From NCBI GenBank assembly GCA_002812745.2, contig NCSJ02000034.1, forward strand, positions 124,001-188,000: a DNA stretch of 64,000 nt. Reading direction: 5' to 3'. The notes under the pieces are model-generated. The model was not told where the DNA came from. It was given only the letters and a program-made list of their open reading frames with translations, and made no database searches. A program made the translations under genes and the position numbers. The DNA is from Scytalidium lignicola. Taxonomy: Eukaryota; Ascomycota; Leotiomycetes. Below are positions 42,764 to 53,718 of the stretch, piece by piece (the stretch's first letter is position 1; each line of letters starts with the position of its first letter).

Positions 42764-43810
42764 TCATGTTGCAATCTTCGCCGAGAATTTCGCAGCCGAC
42801 TTATCGAACAACGCGCTCTTCTCAGCGAGATCTTGTAGGAAAGGATGTTCTGGCGCGGTGCTCTGTAACGAACTAAATTGAAACCTCTGTCAGCACCTAA
42901 AGATCGTATTCCTCAACGTTCTAGGAGCCATATATAACGTACCTAACCAGATCCTTTGGATCTTTGCCTGAAATGACCTCTAAAACAATGCTGTTTGCAA
43001 TCACGTCTGAATCCTTTTCGTTGGATGTTCTGGCTTGTTGTAGGGCGGCCTCTGCTTCCTCCAAACGACCGAGGTGAATCTCAGCAATAGCTTGCGCTAC
43101 TAAGCTCCGATTAGAAGAGGTTGCAGGAGCCTGAGCGAGCTCTTCAAAGACGTAGAAAGCTTGTTGATATTTCTCTCCGCCCTGCAATTCATGTTAGTTG
43201 CCTAGTAGAACAACAGCACAACCAAACCGCCCTCCAAAGGATAACACACACAACAAAAAAAGGAGAGCATACCAATCTCAATCCAACCCACGACTCAGCC
43301 AAGTTAACCAACAAACTATCCTGCGCCCACCTCTTCGCAGCCTGCACCTCCTTAACCGCCAAATCCGTCCTATTTAACTCGAGCTGAATCTGCACAATAA
43401 GCGTCACAGCCTCCAAATTCCCCTGATGCTTCCCCAGTAACTCCAACGCCTTCTCCGACTCCCCACCCGCATGTAATACCGTACCCGCCAACACCTGTAC
43501 AATGCCATTATCCCCACTACTAGCCGCCAGTCCTTCCGCGGCCTTGACTGCCCCGCTCTGGTTCCCAGCGCTGAATTGCGCTAGGGCTCCAACGGCCTGG
43601 AGCTCCGGCTCTTCCTCCCCTTGAACATCAGCGAGGACATCTTCGTGCTGGCCTAGGACGAGACGGGCGCGCAGAGTGAGGACGCGGGCGGGGAGGTGGT
43701 TCTCNGGGGGAGAGGGCGCTGGTGTCGAAGTCGATTACCTGTTGCCATTGGCCTTGGTAGAAGTGATTTAGGAGGTTCAAGAGCTCGCCGTCTGAGGAGA
43801 AGGGATCCAT
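42764..43810 (-). CDS. sec28: Coatomer subunit epsilon (epsilon-COP)
   Basis: Subunit of the COPI coat that stabilises alpha-COP in Golgi-to-ER transport. Three exons: 43273-43810, 42943-43181 and 42764-42872. With the N at 43705 discounted they give 294 aa, the usual size, and all phases close. The protein is a TPR solenoid: ELLNLLNHFYQGQWQQVIDFD, PARVLTLRARLVLGQ, YQQAFYVFEELAQ and SLVAQAIAEIHLGRLEEAEAAL. It ends EHPFLQDLAEKSALFDKSA, typical of the family. With N counted, the frame breaks right after DTSALSP; without it the sequence continues ENHLPARVLTL. It lies head-to-tail with gcs1. Confidence 0.9.
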
Positions 43811-44195
43811 GCTGGGCGAACTTATAGCGGAGGGTTGGGTTTTGTTTTTTTAGTCGTGGTGGTGGTAGTTTAGTGGATAATGGAGAGTCGCCTGGATATA
43901 CGTGTTCTGGTCGCAGCCCATGGGATGCAGCTAGCGAGGGTTTAGCGCCACGTTCCAGACCCTGGGGTCGCCTTTATTTCAACTTCGAAAGATACTTAAC
44001 TACTTTCTGATTTGGCCGGATATCTGCATTAAGTCGTCACTTTATTCAAGACTTATATTCTCTAACTCATCTAGAAAGTTTATCTTCATATAGTAACCAT
44101 GAAGTACTAGTTCTATGCTTAAAACAAGATCCGCCGCACCAGAAGCCCAAGAGCCACTATGAACTATGCAAGATATATATACTAAACTCAGCCTA
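43811..44195. other. epsilon-COP upstream region, no gene seen
   Basis: 385 bp, with a T-rich tract near 43840 and an AT-rich half. Nothing recognised. Confidence 0.4.
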
Positions 44196-46540
44196 TCAAC
44201 GACCTACATGCGACCCAAGCAGCTCTTTAACATGCTTGACCCCCTTCGGCCTATTTTCCTCAATAGCTATAACGGCCCCAATGAGGTCATGATTAATAGC
44301 TTCATTAACGACGCTATCCTTCTTATACTCCGGATGCTCAGCGACAAATGTCCTAATCCACTTTGCTGCAGTCCACAGTTCACCATTAGCCCTCTTACGG
44401 ATAAGACTCAAATATGCTCCTAGTTCACATCGTGTCTCCACATCCATGTTCATACTATCAAGGTATGTTTCAACGAGTGGAATCAGGCCAGGGAAACCAT
44501 TGCTATCTTCGTCGCCTTCGTCGCTTCCATTCATGATCTCATCAATGGTCATGAGAGCGTACTCATCCTCAACTGGACCAGTCGGTGTAGGAGGACGACT
44601 TAATAGACCTGGTGTAGTTGATCCCGATCTCGATCTCGTCCCGTTTGCTGAATAAGGGCGTTGCACCCTAGGAGGGAAGGGGTTCTTGCGGAAGTAAAAA
44701 TTTTCCTTAAGCACTGCATCGCGTCGATGGGCCGTCTCCATGTTCTCAGAGACCTTGGTGATAGGTATGTAAAAATTTAAATCGAAAGACAGGATTGCTC
44801 GAGTGATGAGAACCATGAAGACCGAAAAAGCGGCATTCTCGAAATCGGTGATTTGGATTTCCATCGGGCGAAATTCCACACGCCAGCCTATATCCACAGC
44901 AGCTGGAGGTGGCTTAAACCGCATATGTTGCCAATTGGTTGATTGGAGGTTCTCGAAGTGATCTGTCTTGGTGAGATCAAGCTCTTCTAGGTCTTCTGAA
45001 AAGATAACAATCGGGTCTCTGATAAATAAGTGTGCGAAATGAGTTGCAAGTCGATCATCCATACCACCATTGAGCAGTTGCTGCTTGACATCAGGGTCGA
45101 TTACCAGGTTGGGGTCTAGATATTCCTTTCTTAATCGGGGATCTTCAGATATGTAAGTTGAATTTGAAGCATATCGTGATTTAGGTATCCGCCACCGGTC
45201 ATTCTTCAGGGGCTATTGTAGCATTAGCAAGACGAATTGTGTTTATGGATGAAATCCCAGACCTTCTCTCCTAGTTCTTCTGGTGTTCGATCATCCACTG
45301 CACGGCTGATTTGGTTCCACCGTACGTCGGTGTCGGCCAGGAAGCCTTTGTAGATGGGAGTTGCAGCTGTCAAAGCGAGCAGTATCGGCCCCAATGGGCT
45401 TAACTGGTCGTACATTTGTCTCCCTTCTGTAATGTTCTTCGCTTGAAAGGTAATCTGCAGGCAGCAACTACCCATGCCGAACGCCATTGCATCCATATGT
45501 ATGAAGTTGTCGGGAGCAGCGCCATTGCGTACATCATCATCCTCGGGCCAGTTATGCAAGTCATAATTGACTGTAGGATCTTTCCAGGGCCAAGGAGTAT
45601 TCTCATCTCTGAAGACGGGAACGTTAACTTGTACTTTTCGACCTCTACGAGCTCGAATATTGGCTGCTAGGGTTGGAAATCGGATGTGAGGATTGGCAAT
45701 CTCGTCGGGGACAAATTGTGAACGCAGCCTTGGGCCAGAAGGTGGGTAGTAAGGCGATATAAACTTGCCCGGACTCCCAAGACGAGGATAGGTAGTAAGC
45801 GTAATAGGATACTCATCAGGCTGCATGTGTTCTTTGGCGATTTTCCGCCTACAGCGAGTTAGATCAATGAATGAGGGATATCTGCGATAATTTTGCCTTG
45901 CCTCCATTTCATATTCAGCTCTACATCCAGCAGATCTTTGAAGCCAATACCCCAGGGTTGACCGGGAGTTGCTTCAAGCATAAAACGGCCAAACTCCGGA
46001 TGGAAAACTGGTAATGAGGTTCCTCTGTACCCCTGTTTAGTCAAGACGCCATGTACGCAGAGAGCCCTATACCATACTTTGCGACTTGAGTGAGATCCGG
46101 CACACAACCGCCTTTCTCGGATAGCTCCTCATCCTGAGCCAATGCGGTGAGAATGTCTGCCTGTCGTAATGATAGCGTGACATTGGGATCTGATTCGGAA
46201 TAATTGACTACTAGATATTCAACCTGTATATATTTGAGCCCATGAGTCCATCTTTACTGCACCAAGAAATCTGACCTCATCTCCCCAAAGTAGGGCATCT
46301 CTCTCCTTTCCCTTCGCTCGATTCCAGATAGCAAGAAGTTGCTAGAATATCTATCAGCACAGGCAATCGTGATATTCTATGAGGCAGATGCTATATGTAC
46401 CTTTATTCCCCATTCACGAACTTGGTTTGCCTTACCTTTAGCCTCTTCCCATTCTAATGGCGTGCCCAAAGCACTGGATGACATCAGTGTAAGTAGCTGG
46501 TCACTTTTCTTCCCCAGATTCAGACTTACAGCAATCCCAT
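44196..46540 (-). CDS. gsh1: Glutamate-cysteine ligase, first enzyme of glutathione synthesis
   Basis: Makes gamma-glutamylcysteine; rate-limiting step of glutathione synthesis. Seven exons are inferred: 46530-46540 (11 nt), 46401-46473, 46276-46341, 46078-46223, 45902-46024, 45263-45848 and 44196-45212. They total 674 codons (673 aa), in the family range. The 11-nt first exon plus the next restores MGLLALGTPLEWEEA, the highly conserved family start. Other hallmarks: LLWGDEVEYLVV, VFHPEFGRFMLEATPGQPW, PNPHIRFPTLAANIR-type sequence, AMAFGMGSCCLQITFQAKN and GWRVEFRPMEIQITDFENAAF. One intron (45849-45901) appears to use a GC-AG pair (GCAAGG donor, branch TCTAAC). Two others use GTCAGA and GTCTGG donors. 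An in-frame ATG at 46484 would give a plausible but non-conserved start. Confidence 0.93.
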
Positions 46541-48434
46541 TTCTACGACGTCCGATCTCTAGATCGTGTATCTCAATGATAAGTGATGATGGACTAGCCA
46601 AAGCCCCCAGGGCGAGAACATGCAGGACCTTTTTATCTCAAAGCTTGGTAATGTGGAGAGACAAGAGTGGCCTGCTACTATGGCAGGAGATGAATCGAAA
46701 GACTGACCGCAGAGTGTCGTAATAGGAGAAGAAGTAGTAGTAATAAAAGCAGTGAGACTAATTCACTGTATGGTAATCCAAGGATGCTTCACTGCATGAA
46801 GGGAATGGCCACGGCAGTGGTAATGGCCCAATGGTTGTGTTGAGCAGCTCCTTGAGGAAACCCCCACTATGCACTCAATCACGTCTCCATGCTTGCCCCG
46901 CGACTAGAGAATGGCAGAGGCTTGCACGCAATTCAGGGCTTGATGTGGCGTGCTGCTTGTGCCAGTCGAGATTGGGAGGAACAGATAAAGATGAAGATAG
47001 CAGGACAAGGAGAAGTAAGAGAAAAAAGAAGAAGAATTGAATTCGGTCGAGAGAACCTTGATGGCCGAGAAATATTTCTGTTCCGGAGATTCTCCACCCC
47101 CCGGTATCGATAGTGGTCGGACTTAGCTTAGTGGGGGGTTTGAGATTCTCTTCGCGCCGCGCTGACAAATGCTTCTTTTAATTTGCGGAACACCGCGCCC
47201 TTCGATTTTCCTTCGATCGGGTTAAATCTTCCAGAAAACATCACACCTGCAGAGAGGTAGGTACAGCATGGGCATCGGGATACTTGTTCGCCGGCTTCAT
47301 TTCCAGCCGAGTCAGTCGGAGTTGCTGCCAACGCAGAATTGCTAAATGCACTTACGTTTTCCCAAGGCGGATTACTGAACGAGGAAATGAGGAAAATAAG
47401 AGGAGAGGACGCGGACCCTTGCAGCCCATTCGATCCTGCCCATGTCGCAGAACCCTTGGGCGCACGCAAAGGCAGGCCGTACCGGGACGAGCCTCAGCAG
47501 TGCGGCAATCTCTGGGCGAGTGGTTGAAAGGGAAAAATCCCGAGAGTGTTGCGGTACGGACGTATTGGTAATGTAAATCCTGTACATCCGTCGAGCTGTG
47601 CACGTTGGTACCCAATCTCCGTGCTGCAACCAACGAACCTGGAGGCTACCGGATATAAGTTAATCTCTTTGTTGCACGGCTCTTTTGACTTGGTTTGCTC
47701 TCATGATAAAGTGATGGTATTTTCCCCCTTTGCCTCTTAGACAACAGTTTTTTAAGTAGCTGTCATTACCGTCCTATATTGAGCTCTTTCAAATCCAAGC
47801 AGCCATCTGTCTCAAGCTGGGGAACTGAGTTCTGTACTGAAGCACCAGACGAGGAAGTTATAGTTTAAGAGTATAGAAAGTAGAAAGTACGAAATATCTG
47901 ATAAAAACAGCTTGTGAACCTTTTTGGGTTTACCACGGTGGGAAAAAGTAGGTAAATCCCACCTATCGTTGATACTTGCGAGGCTCGATGGCGGGGTTGC
48001 ACTGAGCTGTGCTGAGCCAAGAGACGGGCAGGAAGATAAAGTTTGTCCTGGCGGCCTGCGATTGGGGTTGCCGTTGCAGGGATGTTCCAGCATCTTATCT
48101 GGCACCAAAAAGGAGGTTGATCACTTGTATTTGTAATCACGCACATGCAAAAAGAAGGGTCAATTAACATTAATCTCTCTCAGTTTAATTTAAGGTTAAT
48201 TCAATGTTAGTATGTACTGTAGAGCACAACTTTAAATATCCTTCACCTTAGATGTAACATTAACACTGGTCTATATCTCTAGCAAATAACGACGTATTAT
48301 TTGCAAATAACACGATCTTGCCATCTAATAGAAACTGCTCAACAGCACAGCACACAACGTAGTAAAGTCNACAAAAACCATGTGATACACCCATATCCAT
48401 AATATCCCATATCACCATCCAGCAAGCATGAGTC
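46541..48434. other. Long gene-free stretch upstream of gsh1
   Basis: 1.9 kb, the largest gap in the window. It includes a GC-richer section (about 47140-47560) with many overlapping short frames on both strands but no family motif. A CCGAGTCAG word at about 47307 resembles an AP-1/Gcn4 half-site. An ambiguous base lies at 48370. Part must be the gsh1 promoter and part the 3' side of the FMN reductase gene. No tRNA was seen. Confidence 0.35.
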
Positions 48435-49049
48435 TTATGCTGTCTTCGTTGGTTCCGGGGGTGTGTTAACAAGCTTCACCAACTCCTCATACCCCTTAAG
48501 TAAATCGGTAGTGTTGTTCTTCCACGCTTGCAAGCTCAGCTCTCCTAGCTTGCCTGCACTTGCGGCGTATCCTTCTTGCCCTTCAAACGCCAATTGTGGC
48601 CGAGTCTCCACGACCTGTAGCTTCATACTGCCAAGTACCCCCTTCAAGCCTTCGCTAGCCAGGGACCCTCCCTTTACACCATATGTGACAATCAAGACAG
48701 GCTTGCCGACGAAGCCTTTGAAGAGGTAATCGATAGCATTCTTCAATCCGCCTGGAATACCGTAGTTGTACTCTGGGGAAACGATGACATAAGCGTCGGG
48801 GACAGCCATGGCAGCACTCCATTTTTTAGAGGGTTCAAACTCGAATTCACCCATTGCTGGGATACCAGCTGGGACAGCTTTCTCGTTGAAGACAGGAAGG
48901 TTAAAGTCTGCAAGGTCGATGATGGACAGTTCTGCTTTTGGCGTTGCAGGGGATGTAAGGAGAGTCTGGTGGACGAAGTCGGCAACCTTGTCGCCAATTC
49001 GAACGGGTCTAGTGCTTCCGATCAATATTGCTATCTTCTTGGCTGCCAT
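48435..49049 (-). CDS. NADPH-dependent FMN reductase / flavodoxin-like NAD(P)H oxidoreductase
   Basis: Single exon, 204 aa, the usual length. The flavodoxin-like fold is clear. The FMN phosphate loop is IAILIGSTRPVRIGDKVAD at residues 6-24. SPEYNYGIPGGLKNAIDYLF (about residue 93) is the second FMN-binding loop typical of NADPH:FMN reductases and quinone reductases. VTYGVKGGSLASEGL follows. Members reduce FMN, quinones, azo dyes or chromate; the natural substrate cannot be told. No signal peptide, so cytosolic. It lies between gsh1 and rsm22, all on the minus strand. Confidence 0.88.
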   Translation of the reverse strand: MAAKKIAILIGSTRPVRIGDKVADFVHQTLLTSPATPKAELSIIDLADFNLPVFNEKAVPAGIPAMGEFEFEPSKKWSAAMAVPDAYVIVSPEYNYGIPGGLKNAIDYLFKGFVGKPVLIVTYGVKGGSLASEGLKGVLGSMKLQVVETRPQLAFEGQEGYAASAGKLGELSLQAWKNNTTDLLKGYEELVKLVNTPPEPTKTA

Positions 49050-50624
49050 CTTGATCGATATTGAGGATATGAGGAGCGATGAGCAAATGGGTTAATATCC
49101 TTTTGAGAATAAGGGGCTTTGTAGAGAACTGTATGGATATCCTAATAAGAGAGAATGAAGGTGGAAAGAGAGAGAAAAAATATATAAACAACAAAGAATT
49201 CGAGATTGATTATATAGAAGATAGGCAATTAGGTGTAAACTGAGAAAACCCACATTCTAGTGAGGGGCACAGTTGATTATGGCATTATAGACCATTGTGG
49301 GGACTTATTTATTTGACTTTCATAATCAACATTACCCATTATTAATCCAAAATAGCAACCAAACACTTTGATTTGAAATAGGGGACCTGGGCATATTGGA
49401 TAATGGTAAAATATCTACGTGGGGAGTGGTGCTCGGATGCTAGAGCTTCCGAAAATTCCCCTAATTATGTCGTAAAGAAACGCTTGTCTCTTTGAGGGAA
49501 GAATCGAGGTACGAGCATATAAGGGTTCACTACTTAACTCGCCCACCTTATCGTCATATTTCTCTTTACCATCGAGGGAATTCGAAAAGCCTAATTAAAA
49601 ACCTCGCAGGTCTAGCAAATGGATAAGAGACCCACAGGGGGAAAAAATTCCCACTACTGGTGGCGACTAGCCTCCATTTCGGGAATCTAGTTTTGCCGGT
49701 AGGCAGCGAGTCATTCATTTCCATCATAAGAAGAAGAAAAAGGGCCGAACTGACAGGTTTGAAATGGTACTTATTCTCTTCATATCCTCTACCTGCCCGG
49801 TTACTTATTTTCGGGTATTGGAGGAAGGTACAAAGCTGTTTAAAAAGAACCAAAAAATTTCGCATTTAACTGAGATAGATTTAGATTTAAATAAACGACG
49901 ATGAATTGAACGAAAAGAAATCTCCTAGCTAAACTTTACCTATCAGATAATATACTATAACAAGTCAAATTTACTCTAGAACTGTGAGACATAATCTAGT
50001 TCATAGCCTTATCCTTTTCGTTTTGGTGGCCCCTAAATGTGCCACTAGGCGTCATTTTGTGCTTGTTGGACACTTTGCCACGTACGAAGGTAATATTGTA
50101 GCCTAAATCTCGGACCGGATATCGGCGCTGTGTGTTGAAATGACAATGCATACCGATGTTTGTGCCAGTTTGAAGATGTCTAGATAAAGATGTCGTGGCT
50201 AGTTGCTAGTTGTAGAAGTAAACAGTAATTTCAGTGGCCTTGGGCTTCAGGCAATGGTACATTTCTTCTCTTTCCGAAGCTGAGTAAATGCTGACGAGAA
50301 CTTCCTTTGAGAGTAGCAGTTTGAATTTTAGCGACGAGCAGTTCTAGATCATACCGCCAATGATTACAGCGAGGAGACGGCTTCACCGAAAGGACTTTTC
50401 CATTAATGAACTGGGAGAAATCGCATCATGACAATGCCCGATCATCCTATGCAAAAGCCATATCCCAGAGTAGAGATACACTGGTGATCCCGCCCCTTCT
50501 CACAAGACCAAGCACCAATCTTGTAATACATCCTATATAATACAGTCGTTAAACCGATGCCAATGTACCCACCAATCCATTATCTTATACAAATATACCC
50601 AAGCTTTTCCTTCACGGACTGAGA
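49050..50624. other. Gene-free stretch between the FMN reductase gene and rsm22
   Basis: 1.57 kb, AT-rich in the middle. A 99-codon minus-strand frame (49566-49865) lacks any motif and looks like chance. No repeat or RNA gene was recognised. Confidence 0.35.
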
Positions 50625-53063
50625 TTATAGATCGTCCTCCCCAATTGGTTTCTTCTCCTTCCAGATTCTACCACCCTTCGTTCTCTTTTCTGCTCGTACA
50701 TACTTGCTCATACTTGCGGCTTCTTTTATACCTTCCATGCCCTCCTCTCCCATGATGATATCAAATCGATTCTTCTTAATTTTCTTGCCACCTTTGCCTT
50801 GTCTCCCGTCCCTCACACCTTTGAGGTCCGTCTTTCCAGGTACCCCATGTCCTCCTCCCAGCCTTGGCTCCCTTGGTATCCTGGTCTTGGCACCCAGAGC
50901 CCATAGATCACCCCATTGAGACTTCCGGGCATCACGATAAGCTTGGGCACTGAAGCTCTTGGGTACGGTCCATCTTTCTAGCTTTCCAGACGGGGTGCAG
51001 AGATCTAGCGTCACATGTCCCCGCCGTTTGAGTGGAGGAAGGATAGCGCGTGGTAAGGAAAGAGGGTTGAACTTGGAACTCTCCGGGCTATCGGCTTCTC
51101 CCGAGGTCTCACCGACAGGATGCTGCTCATAACCAGCGAACGACCGATCAGAAGCGACGTCGCCTTGAATTAGTGGATCAACGGCTCTGCGACTATCAAC
51201 ACCTCGACGAACAGCAATGTAGCTATACTTGACATCCTCATGATTCCTAGAAGTAGCTCCAAGAACGCGTTGCAGATAGGCCGGACGTATAAATCGCTGG
51301 TGGAAATGACAGAAATCCTGTCTTCCAAAACTCAAGCCAGGAACCGGATACATGGGGCATTTGCTGTGATTTGTGCAGGGCGCAATAATCATGCCTTCTT
51401 CTTTCTCTGTATATCGCGCAGTTGATGTAGACGATGCTTGAGTCTCTTGTTCAATCGTGGATGATCCAGGAGAGGAGATATGATTATCCAGCAGCAAGGA
51501 TCTAGCTCCTGCGATGGCTTCAAAGCCTCTCGGAAGACCCTTTTCAATCATGATAAGGACCCCACCGTTGGAGTCTAGGAGGGACCAAAGATTTTGCACA
51601 ACGTGCTTGCGTCGAAAATCTTCTTTTAGGGGAAATAGAGTGTGTGGAGCAATGATAATGTCGAATGACTTTCGTTTTTGAGCAGGCGCACCATCTAGCT
51701 GTGCTTCAGGCTTGGCGGAATGAACATAATCCGGTAGCCTAGGGAGGAATGTCGTATTCTCAAGGAAGCGTGATATGCGATGCCGGAGTGTCGAAGGACC
51801 CGTAAGGACTGTTGCTTTGCTGGAAGGGGCCTCACGCCCCTCAACAATACCCTCTTCTCTTAGAATGTCCCATTCCGCCTGAACAATCTGTTGCCAGGCG
51901 ATAACTCCAGCACCTCCGGCACCAGCATCAAGAATTCTGGGACCTTCACCGTTATTATTTAAGATGAGATCTCGAAGCCACGAGCTCCCTAATCGTTTCC
52001 GTACCTCAACCAGAATACCCATGGCGGCAGCGTATGTTCCCGGCATCACCGCGGCAAGATATGCATCCGCCTCTATTTCAGTCATCCTGTGCTGTCCAGC
52101 TTCCAGTCCAATATGCTTTTGAGGGAGTAGCTTTTTAGATGCTGGCGTGGCTGTTGAGTATGGTAATCCTGGTCCGCCAAATGCCTTCTCTGCTGCTTCA
52201 GTGAGGTGCTTCATGTTGGTCCTTTCTAGCAACTCTGAAATCGGGGTGACAAATTCTTCTCGAGGCAACGATAAAGTGCTGGGCATGGTGCGCGAACGAG
52301 CGCTAATGGTATGCGGATGGGTACGAATTGAATCTGACGATAGCGGAAGATCCTGGTCGTCATAGTCTTCCTCGTCCTCCTCTATATTCTCTTCGTCTTC
52401 TTCGAATTCTTCTTCAATATCTTCTTCCTCCGCTGGCTTAGCAATTGATTCTTGTAAATCCTCTGCCAATCTCGATATGGCTTCAAATTCCCGCTGATTA
52501 TTTGCCTGTACCTGTACTGCATCTGGTTGCGCATCAGTTGTTGACGTGAGTTCCGGTTCGAACTCAACTTCCTCAAATCCTCCATCTTCAGTTTGTCTAA
52601 GGAGAACATTCTTAACCACATCCTCTTCTGAGTCAATAGCGCTTAAGCTCTCAAAATCACGTATGTACTCCAGATCTTCGGCAAGCGTTTCCCTCAGGGG
52701 AGGTCCATAAAGTCTTTCATATAGCAAGTATTCTTCTGTAGACAAGTAACCCTTAGGTAATGTGTCTCCGAAAGTCTCTCTCGCTTGTCTAACCACGGAT
52801 TCGGTGGTAGTAGGGACAGAGGCATCTTTTTCAGCCTGCGTGTCTTCAATAGTAGAATCTAGGAAGCGTCTCGTTGATGAGACCGATCGCAAGCTCGATG
52901 AAGTTTTGGAAAGTGGCGCTCGAGGGCGAAGGCGCGCACCAGTACTATATCGAAGTTTTGAGGCAGTTTTGGTCGCGGGCGTGATAGAGGGAAGTTCGAA
53001 GAGGGAGAGAATTTGCAGGCGGCATGACCGGCATACCGTAGGAAACTGCCGACTTCGCAGCAT
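50625..53063 (-). CDS. rsm22: Rsm22/METTL17-type mitochondrial small-subunit assembly protein
   Basis: Intronless, 812 aa. Rsm22 is associated with the mitochondrial ribosomal small subunit and looks like a methyltransferase. The N-terminus (MLRSRQFPTVCRSCRLQ) is an Arg-rich presequence. A strongly acidic stretch (EEEDIEEEFEEDEENIEE, about residues 210-235) follows, as in fungal homologues. A SAM-type core runs from ILDAGAGGAGVIAW to FDIIIAPHTLFPLKEDFRR and GVLIMIEKGLPRGFEAI. The cysteine cluster CTNHSKCPMY...DFCHFHQRF (about residues 560-590) matches the metal-binding motif of Rsm22/METTL17, shown to bind an Fe-S cluster in the human protein. The basic tail (KGGKKIKKNRFD) is also typical. 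Confidence 0.9.
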   Translation of the reverse strand: MLRSRQFPTVCRSCRLQILSLFELPSITPATKTASKLRYSTGARLRPRAPLSKTSSSLRSVSSTRRFLDSTIEDTQAEKDASVPTTTESVVRQARETFGDTLPKGYLSTEEYLLYERLYGPPLRETLAEDLEYIRDFESLSAIDSEEDVVKNVLLRQTEDGGFEEVEFEPELTSTTDAQPDAVQVQANNQREFEAISRLAEDLQESIAKPAEEEDIEEEFEEDEENIEEDEEDYDDQDLPLSSDSIRTHPHTISARSRTMPSTLSLPREEFVTPISELLERTNMKHLTEAAEKAFGGPGLPYSTATPASKKLLPQKHIGLEAGQHRMTEIEADAYLAAVMPGTYAAAMGILVEVRKRLGSSWLRDLILNNNGEGPRILDAGAGGAGVIAWQQIVQAEWDILREEGIVEGREAPSSKATVLTGPSTLRHRISRFLENTTFLPRLPDYVHSAKPEAQLDGAPAQKRKSFDIIIAPHTLFPLKEDFRRKHVVQNLWSLLDSNGGVLIMIEKGLPRGFEAIAGARSLLLDNHISSPGSSTIEQETQASSTSTARYTEKEEGMIIAPCTNHSKCPMYPVPGLSFGRQDFCHFHQRFIRPAYLQRVLGATSRNHEDVKYSYIAVRRGVDSRRAVDPLIQGDVASDRSFAGYEQHPVGETSGEADSPESSKFNPLSLPRAILPPLKRRGHVTLDLCTPSGKLERWTVPKSFSAQAYRDARKSQWGDLWALGAKTRIPREPRLGGGHGVPGKTDLKGVRDGRQGKGGKKIKKNRFDIIMGEEGMEGIKEAASMSKYVRAEKRTKGGRIWKEKKPIGEDDL

Positions 53064-53718
53064 ATTTGATCAAGAAGGAATGACTGGAAATGGCTATTTT
53101 GGCCTAATTGTGAGAGGCTGAGGGATGAATCGGAAATTTTAAGAATTGAATGTTAAATGCATCCTTTCATGTAAGGCAAAAACAATCTATTGCCTGAGGC
53201 TTCAATAATAAGGTTTTAACGCCTCGATCCGTCTCATGCATGCACTCCGATAGCTGCACCTATCAGAAGCCATGTATTAATATCCTGGAGAAGTCCGTAT
53301 CAAAGATCTGGATTCCAATTAACCTGGGGAGCTACACGGGTGCAACAACAGAACCCAAGGGGCAGTGCAACTCTAATTTATCCTATTCTAAATTTATTAC
53401 TGTGTTCTTGCTCATCAACTGCTCATCTTTTTTTCTTTCTCTCTTTTTCTTTTCCGTCCTTATCTCTCTGCTGACATCGTTAATACACAGTAATTATTGG
53501 ACGAAACCCTAAGGTTCATCCTTCTCCATAGTTATTGTATCTTCCGAACAAATGTTACCATGACAGCAGTACAACTGATTATTACTTATTCCGGTGTTAC
53601 AACAGCACACTGCAGTGCTGCCTTATATCAACACAGAGGTAAAAACGGGGCCGAGGTCCGAGAGTTGTGACGAAACGAAAAGCCCATCTGAAACTCATAT
53701 CATCCTTTTTCAGCTCAA
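53064..53718. other. rsm22 upstream region
   Basis: 655 bp with pyrimidine-rich tracts (53420-53475) and no recognisable gene or RNA. Confidence 0.4.

Noticed and set aside
47128..47633. Several overlapping 60-113 codon frames on both strands
   Set aside because: Overlap in all frames in a GC-richer block with no motif, typical of chance.
49566..49865. 99-codon minus-strand frame between the FMN reductase gene and rsm22
   Set aside because: Biased toward Phe/Leu/Arg with no motif, neighbour logic or splice evidence.
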